From contig DAIEST010000088.1 of the NCBI GenBank assembly GCA_027346125.1, positions 1 through 10,848 on the forward strand: DNA of 10,848 nt, given 5' to 3'. The notes beneath the pieces were generated by a model. The model searched no databases, was not told the DNA's origin, and was given only the letters and a program-made list of their open reading frames with translations. The DNA comes from Leptospirillum sp. GTDB lineage: Bacteria; Nitrospirota; Leptospirillia; Leptospirillales; Leptospirillaceae. The position numbers and the translations under genes are program-made. Below, one piece after another: positions 5,847 through 10,848 of the stretch; the first letter of the stretch is position 1; each line of letters opens with the position of its first letter.

Positions 5847-8030
5847 ATGAAAGACAATCTTCAGGTCCATTCAGATACTGACCGCCTGTTGCGTTTCCAG
5901 CGTTTTACGGAAGCCCTTTCCGAGGCAGACCGTCTGATCATGGAGATCCCCGATCCCCAGACCCTTTTTGAGCGTCTGGGAACGATCATGATGGAATCCG
6001 CCCAGTCCAAGGCTGTATGGATCGGACTTGTCGATGAGACGACTGGCTGGTTCGACTGGAGAGTCATGACCGGAGTGCCGGAGGATTTGAAGCCGGTCTT
6101 CAGGATTTCTGTCGACTCCACCCGCCCGGAAGGGACCGGGATTACCGCCGAAGCGGCACGACAGGGCCGGATGGTGGTATGGAACGATTATCTGAACACG
6201 ATCGAGCACCCCCTCTGGAAGCAGATCCTGACCGACTGCGGCTTTCATTCCGTCGTTGCGGTTCCGTTCCGGGCCGTCAGCGGCCGGGGGATCTTTGCCC
6301 TTTCGGGAGATCGGGCCGGATTTTTTGATTCGGAGCTTGCGAACCTGATCGGGAGGTTTGCCGACAACATCACCTTTGCCCTGGCCAACTGGGAGCGCGA
6401 ACGCCACCGTCAGGCAAATGAAGACCAGATCCGCCGATTGCAGCATTTTACCCGTTCCCTGGCCGAGATCAGTGCCCTCATCATGCGTCTTCCCGATCCC
6501 GACACGCTGTTTCGTTCGATCTGCCAGATTGTCGTGAATTCCGGTCAGGCGCGTACGGCAGTTGTCGGAGAGCTTGACAGACAGTCCGGATGGGTCCGGT
6601 GGGGGTGGAGCGAGAACTCTCCGGAAGGATGGATGGACAAGCTTCATGTCCACGTGGATCCGTCGCGTCCCGAAGGAAGAACGATGACGGCCGAGGCTCT
6701 TCGATCGGGAAAAATCGCCGTGGAGAACGACTACCTGGCTTCGTTGAAAGAGGGGCCCTGGAAATCCTTTATCGAAAAAGTTGATATCAGGGCGGTGGCA
6801 GTTGTGCCCTTCAGGTTCAAGGGATCGGTCATCGGGATCGTGGGCGTGGCGGGCTCCCGGGCCGGTTTTTTTGACGGAGAACTGCTGGAGCTTCTGGATC
6901 AGCTTGGGAACAATATCACCTTTGCCCTCGAAAACTTCGATCGGGAAGGTGCCCGGAGAAGAGACGAGGAACAGGTTCTCACCCTTCAGCGGTTTACCCA
7001 GGCATTGGCGGAGATCAACGCTCTTCTCATGACGATTCCGGACTCCGGGGTCCTGTTCGAAAGAGTCTGCCGGATTGTCGTGGAGGCGGGAAAGGCACGT
7101 GCGGCCTGGATCGGTGTTGTCGGAATGCAGGGCACATGGGTCGAATGGATGTCTGCCTACGGAACGCCCAAATCCTTCTTTGAAAATGCGCGGATTTCGA
7201 TCGACCCCGAATCTCCTGACGGGCAGTATCTGACCTCTGAAGCGCTGAGAACGGGTTCTCCCCAGATTGCCGACGACTACAGCCAGACTCCGGGGGGACA
7301 GAGATTTTCCTTTCTGGTCCGGGAATGCGAGCTGGAATCGCTTTGCAGCGTCCCTTTCAAGATTCTGGGAAAAACAAGAGGCGTTCTTGTTGTCGCCGCA
7401 ACCCGGAAAAATTTCTTTGGAGAACAGCTGGTAACCCTTCTCACGCAGCTTTCGGCCAACATCTCCTTTGGGCTCGATAACTGGGAACGGGAACGGATCC
7501 GTCAATCCAGGGAAAAGGAAATCGAATATCTGTCGGCGACGGACGATCTGACGGGACTCCCCAACCGCAGGCATTTCTGGGAGACTGTCCGATCCGTTCT
7601 GGGGGAAGCCTGTGAAAAAAAGACCGGCGCCGCTGTTGCCGTCCTGGACCTGGACGGCTTCAAGGAAATCAATGACCGGATGGGGCATTTGGCGGGGGAC
7701 AGGCTTTTGCGGGAAATCAGTCAGGGCCTCAAGGATGCTTTGGGGAGCAATGACACGCTTGCACGGGTGGGAGGAGACGAGTTCGGCATCATTCTCGTCG
7801 AATACGGGGATCGGGAGAATCTTTCGAAAATCCTGGATCGACTGATTCTGGCCTGTGGGACTCCCATTGAAATCAGGGGTGTTCCGGTCAGGGTTTCCGG
7901 CAGCATCGGCGTTGCCCTCTTTCCGGATCATGCGGACTCTCCGGAAGAGCTTTTCCGCCTTGCCGATCTGTCTTTATACCAGGTCAAGGACAAGGGGAGG
8001 GCTGGTTGGCAGATCATGGCGAACAAATGA
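5847..8030 (+). CDS. Triple-GAF diguanylate cyclase (GAF-GAF-GAF-GGDEF)
   Basis: This 727-residue, apparently cytoplasmic protein is predicted to make c-di-GMP from two GTP. No membrane segment is seen. Three consecutive GAF-type modules lie at about residues 14-186, 195-369 and 377-550. All share the same landmarks: a start like RFTEALAEI, an IPDP-like turn, a D(P)xxPEG block, a TAEALR-like helix, an NDY-like motif, a VPF strand, and an ending like FFD..L..QL..NITFAL followed by a charged linker (NWERER). They look like internal duplications. The GGDEF domain (about 563-727) has an intact GGDEF at 642-646, DDLTGLPN near its start and a metal-binding D in LDLDGF. The I-site position reads GSND (633-636) instead of RxxD, so product inhibition may be absent. 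The ATG at 5847 is preferred because GGAAGG lies six bases upstream. A TTG start at 5736 would add 37 unremarkable residues. The next gene, a lipoprotein, begins 86 bases downstream and may be co-transcribed. Confidence 0.9.
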   Translation: MKDNLQVHSDTDRLLRFQRFTEALSEADRLIMEIPDPQTLFERLGTIMMESAQSKAVWIGLVDETTGWFDWRVMTGVPEDLKPVFRISVDSTRPEGTGITAEAARQGRMVVWNDYLNTIEHPLWKQILTDCGFHSVVAVPFRAVSGRGIFALSGDRAGFFDSELANLIGRFADNITFALANWERERHRQANEDQIRRLQHFTRSLAEISALIMRLPDPDTLFRSICQIVVNSGQARTAVVGELDRQSGWVRWGWSENSPEGWMDKLHVHVDPSRPEGRTMTAEALRSGKIAVENDYLASLKEGPWKSFIEKVDIRAVAVVPFRFKGSVIGIVGVAGSRAGFFDGELLELLDQLGNNITFALENFDREGARRRDEEQVLTLQRFTQALAEINALLMTIPDSGVLFERVCRIVVEAGKARAAWIGVVGMQGTWVEWMSAYGTPKSFFENARISIDPESPDGQYLTSEALRTGSPQIADDYSQTPGGQRFSFLVRECELESLCSVPFKILGKTRGVLVVAATRKNFFGEQLVTLLTQLSANISFGLDNWERERIRQSREKEIEYLSATDDLTGLPNRRHFWETVRSVLGEACEKKTGAAVAVLDLDGFKEINDRMGHLAGDRLLREISQGLKDALGSNDTLARVGGDEFGIILVEYGDRENLSKILDRLILACGTPIEIRGVPVRVSGSIGVALFPDHADSPEELFRLADLSLYQVKDKGRAGWQIMANK

Positions 8031-8069
8031 TCGGAAGGAAATGGATCTGTCCGGGACCGGGAAGATTTT

Positions 8070-8085
8070 GCTCCCCCCCGGGAGC
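8070..8085 (+). other. GC-rich stem-loop in the leader of the lipoprotein gene
   Basis: GCTCCC (8070-8075) and GGGAGC (8080-8085) form a perfect six-pair stem around a CCCC loop. No T run follows, so it is unlikely to be a terminator. It ends nine bases before an AGGAGG motif (8094-8099) and could affect translation or mRNA stability in the gap between the cyclase and the lipoprotein. Confidence 0.35.
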
Positions 8086-8116
8086 GGGAATTCAGGAGGT
8101 TGTCCTGTCAGGATCG

Positions 8117-8668
8117 ATGAATGATCGGCGCATGGTCTTTTTTCTTTTTCTTGTTCTGTCGATAATCCTGAACGGGTGCGGAATGCGTGCGGGGGGCCCG
8201 AAGGATGCATCGATAGAAGACGTGGCCCGGAAAAGCGGCTCAGCGCTGATTCGGGGCCTCAAGGGATGTTCTCCGGAGAAGAATCATCCGGTTGTCGAGG
8301 TGGGAGAGGTCGGCGGGAGTTTTTCCGTTCTCGAGAGGCGGGATTTTCCTGGAGAAAGTACTTCCTCCAGGGATGCCATCTATCTCTTCCGGGAATATCT
8401 GATCGATGACCTGGTGAATTCCCACGCCGTCCGGTATGTCACGGCGTCGGAGGTGAAGCGCTTCGAGCTGTCCCGTGAGCGTCTTTTTCAGCTCAGGCAT
8501 GACAGAATGTCCTCGATCCATGCTCCGGGAAGGTTGATCGGGGCCGATTATGGTGTCGTGGCCCATTTCATCCGGATCCGGAACCGATGGATTTCCGCAC
8601 ACCTGGAAGCCATCGACCTGTCCTCCAATCTTGTATGCTGGGCCCGGACAGAACTCATCCACTACTGA
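8117..8668 (+). CDS. Probable lipoprotein with LpoB-like (penicillin-binding protein activator) fold
   Basis: This 183-residue protein starts with a short basic region (MNDRRM), a hydrophobic core (about 7-18) and a lipobox-like LNGC ending at C21, so it is probably lipidated after signal peptidase II cleavage; N at -2 is not the commonest residue. The mature part resembles E. coli LpoB. A helix near 85-102 (AIYLFREYLIDDLVNS) is followed by a strand RYVTASEV, a linker with paired helices, and a GADYGVVAHFI block (142-152). It ends with a strand pair carrying AIDLSSNLVCW (165-175), where LpoB-type proteins have the GA-x-Y-V-L and TGEI-x-W patterns. LpoB is an outer-membrane lipoprotein that activates the bifunctional peptidoglycan synthase PBP1b; whether this protein does so is unknown. 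The resemblance is by eye and moderate. The ATG has only a poor ribosome binding site (AGGA, three bases away). An in-frame CTG at 8105 lies five bases after AGGAGG (8094-8099) and could be the real start. Confidence 0.7.
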   Translation: MNDRRMVFFLFLVLSIILNGCGMRAGGPKDASIEDVARKSGSALIRGLKGCSPEKNHPVVEVGEVGGSFSVLERRDFPGESTSSRDAIYLFREYLIDDLVNSHAVRYVTASEVKRFELSRERLFQLRHDRMSSIHAPGRLIGADYGVVAHFIRIRNRWISAHLEAIDLSSNLVCWARTELIHY

Positions 8669-8738
8669 GAGTGTTTCGCCAGCGAAAGAAAGCAGTCCGG
8701 ATCCTCCCGGTGTGATCGATCGGGAAGAAAGAGCATTC

Positions 8739-8762
8739 GGGGGAGTCCATTGCCCCCTTTTT
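8739..8762 (+). terminator. Rho-independent terminator after the lipoprotein gene
   Basis: A five-pair GGGGG (8739-8743)/CCCCC (8753-8757) stem with a nine-base loop is followed immediately by five T residues (8758-8762). It sits about 70 bases beyond the lipoprotein stop and 90 bases before the response regulator start, a natural boundary between two transcripts. Confidence 0.6.
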
Positions 8763-8798
8763 CCGTTTGCCCTGATGGATGCGGAGATGTCGGAGAAA

Positions 8799-8824
8799 TT
8801 CCGGGGTCGGGAGAGAGCCCGGAA
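8799..8824 (+). other. Stem-loop in the response regulator leader
   Basis: TTCCGGG (8799-8805) and CCCGGAA (8818-8824) form a perfect seven-pair stem with a 12-base loop, 17 bases before the GGAGG ribosome binding site (8842-8846) of the response regulator. It could be an mRNA element or an operator-like dyad. I see no recognisable promoter boxes between the upstream terminator and this gene. Confidence 0.3.
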
Positions 8825-8852
8825 AAAAGTCCGTAACAAGCGGAGGACGAAC

Positions 8853-9536
8853 GTGAAACAGATCCTGGTTGTCGAAGATGATCCGGTGATCGGCAGAACA
8901 TTGACGATGAGCCTTCCTTACCGCGGATATCAGGTCCATGTGGCGGGGACGATTCGGGAGGGCCGGCGCCAGTTTGAGTCCGGCAGTTTCGATCTGGTTC
9001 TTCTGGATGTCCAGCTTCCCGACGGGACGGGGTTCGACCTTTGTCAGGGGATCCGTGCGCGCGACGAATGGATCCCGATTCTCATGGTGACGGCCAGGAC
9101 GGATGAGCCATCGGCGGTGATGGCTCTTTCCATCGGGGCCGACGATTATATCCGAAAGCCGTTCGGCCTGGATGAACTCACGGCCCGGATGGACCGTCTG
9201 ACGAACCGGAAATCCGGACGGAAGGATCTTTTGCATTACCGGTCTATCCAGATCGACCGCTCAAAAAGAATGGTCTGGGTGGAAGAGAAGGAGGTCCCGT
9301 TGGGAAAGAGGGAGTTCGAGATCTTGTCCATCCTGGTCCGCCGGGGCGGAGAAGTGGTGACCAGGGAAGAGATTCTCGATGCCCTGTCCGATCAGGCGGA
9401 CATGTTTGACCGAACGATTGATTCCCACTTGAGCCATCTTCGGAAAAAGATCCGGGAAATTGCCGGAAGCACGATCCAGATCGTTCCGGTCTATGGTGTC
9501 GGATACCGTCTCGAGGCTCAGAAAGGCCCATCGTGA
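8853..9536 (+). CDS. OmpR/PhoB-family two-component response regulator
   Basis: This 227-residue protein is a DNA-binding response regulator, probably phosphorylated by the kinase encoded directly downstream. The receiver domain (about 1-115) has the acidic pair D9-D10, phosphoacceptor D52 (LLDVQLPDG), T80 and K102 (RKPF). The C-terminal winged helix (about 127-222) has the family features: a LxxxEFxIL-like helix at 150-158, VVTREEIL (168-175), the recognition helix RTIDSHLSHLRKKI (187-200) and the VYGVGYRL hairpin (213-220). The start is GTG at 8853, set by GGAGG (8842-8846) six bases upstream. The frame is open much further left (to about 8550), but that part overlaps the lipoprotein gene and does not resemble a receiver domain. 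The stop overlaps the kinase start by four bases (GTGA), indicating translational coupling. Target genes cannot be inferred. Confidence 0.95.
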   Translation: MKQILVVEDDPVIGRTLTMSLPYRGYQVHVAGTIREGRRQFESGSFDLVLLDVQLPDGTGFDLCQGIRARDEWIPILMVTARTDEPSAVMALSIGADDYIRKPFGLDELTARMDRLTNRKSGRKDLLHYRSIQIDRSKRMVWVEEKEVPLGKREFEILSILVRRGGEVVTREEILDALSDQADMFDRTIDSHLSHLRKKIREIAGSTIQIVPVYGVGYRLEAQKGPS

Positions 9537-10848
9537 ACCGGAAGCTCCTTCTCCAGCTCATTTCGATCAGCATCACGGTGTCTTTTATCCTGGGGGCAAT
9601 CATCATCACCAGCATCCGGACCCTGAACGAGGAAGGAGAGGGGCCGCTGCAAAATCCGGCGCTCGAATTCCTGGCCCGTGTCGTGGAACGGGGTGGAGCA
9701 TACCAGACGTCTCTCCAGATTTTCGAAACGATGCGGGTCGAGCTCGGGATGAGCACCATGCCGATCTGGATCGTGGGCGAGAATGGAGAAATTTTTGCGG
9801 AAACCCCGCCGTTCGGAGCCCTTCCGGTCGAATGGGACAGCCTGACCAAGCCCCGGAGAATCCATGGCATTGTCGCCCACTATCGCCCTTTCCGGCTGAC
9901 TCCGGACTATATGATCATCAAGCTGCACTCGCTCATTCCCGCTTATCTTCTGATCAAGATTCCCAATTCCGGAGCAGTTCAGCGTACGCTGCTGGGGCAA
10001 GCCGTCTTTCTGGTTGCGACCATGACTTTGTCCGCCTTTGCGGGATTGATGATCACCTTCGTTTACCTGAGACAGAAGTCGATTCAGGCCAAGGAAGTCC
10101 TGGGCCGCCTTGAAAAAGGGGATTTGAAAGCCCGGTTTCCGATCACCCGTCTCGACGAAGTCGGCAGTCTGATGACCGATTTCAACCGGATGGCCACTGC
10201 GATCGAGCATCTGGTGTCCAGGGTGGAAGAGACAGAGCAGTCCCGGCAGGCGCTTCTCCAGGAGCTGGGACACGATCTTCGGACACCCATGACCAGTCTC
10301 CGGACGGCGGTGGATACGCTGGCCTCCCATGGCGAAGACATGTCGCACAGGGAGCGGGACCAGTTTGTCCGGATCATTCAGGCGGAAAGCCATTATTTTC
10401 TGAGGATGATCGAGGATCTGTTCTTCATCGCGGAAGTGGGGGATCCCAAATACCGGAAGACGGCGGAAGAGGTTGAACTCAATCGGTTGATTTCCTCCGA
10501 GGTTTTTCAGGGGAAGGACCGGAATTCCGAGGGCGCTTCTCCTGTCGCATGGGAGTTTGTGACCGATGGAAAACCTCTCAGGGTGATCGGGGATCCCATT
10601 CTTCTGAAGAGGCTGTTCCGGAATGCCCTTCAGAACGCCGGACGGTTTGCCCGTTCCCGGGTGCTGATCACGCTGGAATCTGTCAGGCAGGCAGATGGTC
10701 TGTCCCTGGCCCGCATTCGTATCCAGGATGATGGTCCGGGGATCAGTCCGGCAGAAGCCATTCTTTTTGGAAAGCGGCGGACAAGACGATTCCCGACCGA
10801 GGAAGGGATCTCGGATTCCGAGATTTCTCTTGGCCTGGGTTCGGTCAT
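9533..10848 (+). CDS. Sensor histidine kinase, partial (runs off the window end)
   Basis: This is an inner-membrane sensor kinase, the likely partner of the OmpR-type regulator just upstream. It starts at a GTG that overlaps the regulator's TGA (GTGA, 9533-9536). The frame is open without a stop to the window end, giving 438 visible residues. Transmembrane segment 1 covers about 6-26 and segment 2 about 156-180. Between them is an about 130-residue periplasmic sensor region that includes a WIVGENGEIFAE stretch (about 79-90), reminiscent of a PAS/Cache-like strand pair but not assignable. A HAMP linker (about 181-235) follows, then an H-box GHDLRTP with phosphorylated H247, an N-box with N364 and N368 (RNALQNAGRFA), a G1 box DDGPG (399-403) and the beginning of G2 (SLGLG, 432-436). 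All catalytic motifs present in the window are intact. Only the last part of the ATPase domain is missing. The sensed signal is unknown. Confidence 0.93.
   Translation, partial: MNRKLLLQLISISITVSFILGAIIITSIRTLNEEGEGPLQNPALEFLARVVERGGAYQTSLQIFETMRVELGMSTMPIWIVGENGEIFAETPPFGALPVEWDSLTKPRRIHGIVAHYRPFRLTPDYMIIKLHSLIPAYLLIKIPNSGAVQRTLLGQAVFLVATMTLSAFAGLMITFVYLRQKSIQAKEVLGRLEKGDLKARFPITRLDEVGSLMTDFNRMATAIEHLVSRVEETEQSRQALLQELGHDLRTPMTSLRTAVDTLASHGEDMSHRERDQFVRIIQAESHYFLRMIEDLFFIAEVGDPKYRKTAEEVELNRLISSEVFQGKDRNSEGASPVAWEFVTDGKPLRVIGDPILLKRLFRNALQNAGRFARSRVLITLESVRQADGLSLARIRIQDDGPGISPAEAILFGKRRTRRFPTEEGISDSEISLGLGSV

Noticed and set aside
5871..7931. 686-codon open frame on the minus strand opposite the triple-GAF cyclase
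   Set aside because: It is entirely antisense to a well-conserved GAF/GGDEF gene, has no ribosome binding site that I recognise and reads as an unstructured, basic and proline-rich translation. Long antisense frames are expected from the codon bias here.
8550..8852. Upstream extension of the response regulator frame
   Set aside because: It overlaps the lipoprotein gene and spans a terminator. A GTG at 8853 with GGAGG at proper spacing begins exactly where the receiver domain begins.
9460..10113. 217-codon plus-strand frame overlapping the response regulator/kinase junction
   Set aside because: The kinase frame starting at 9533 contains both transmembrane segments and all kinase motifs. This alternative frame is histidine- and proline-rich and has no motif.
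9518..10393. 291-codon open frame on the minus strand opposite the histidine kinase
   Set aside because: It covers the kinase HAMP and H-box coding region, whose motifs are clear on the plus strand. The antisense translation shows no domain pattern.

Overview
The window looks like chromosomal DNA of a moderately GC-rich, diderm (Gram-negative) bacterium. The evidence is an LpxH-like envelope phosphatase, a probable lipoprotein with an LpoB-like fold, and several inner-membrane signalling proteins. Codon and motif style (abundant CCGG/TCCGGA, many GGAGG ribosome binding sites, occasional GTG starts) and the density of c-di-GMP and PAS/GAF signalling are compatible with a Leptospirillum-like member of the Nitrospirota. 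That is an impression, not a demonstrated assignment. I see no mobile elements, tRNA or rRNA genes, or CRISPR arrays.

Layout. (1) Bases 2-2734 (+): a membrane-anchored PAS-PAS-GGDEF-EAL protein that could both make and degrade c-di-GMP. (2) Bases 4719-2564 (-): a two-gene operon read toward it, with an MGDG-synthase/MurG-like glycosyltransferase followed, through an ATGA stop/start overlap, by an LpxH-like metallophosphoesterase. The phosphatase frame runs 171 bp into the 3' end of the GGDEF-EAL gene on the opposite strand. (3) Bases 4720-5128: a divergent intergenic region. (4) Bases 5129-5536 (+): a small exported protein of unknown function with a very strong ribosome binding site. (5) Bases 5847-8030 (+): a soluble diguanylate cyclase with three tandem, mutually similar GAF domains. 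(6) Bases 8117-8668 (+): an LpoB-like lipoprotein, followed by a probable rho-independent terminator at 8739-8762. (7) Bases 8853-10848 (+): an OmpR-type response regulator and its sensor histidine kinase, coupled by a GTGA overlap. The kinase runs off the window end without a stop codon.

Taken together, the region concerns envelope and surface physiology under signal control. It holds two c-di-GMP enzymes, both with an altered inhibitory I-site, an envelope glycolipid or phosphate-ester operon, a possible peptidoglycan-synthase activator lipoprotein, and a two-component system. A functional link between these blocks is inferred from proximity only. I found no clear evidence of a wholly new multi-gene system. 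The points most worth checking are the antisense C-terminal tail of the phosphatase, the glycosyltransferase-phosphatase pair, the triplicated GAF array, the orphan exported protein and the cyclase-lipoprotein neighbourhood.
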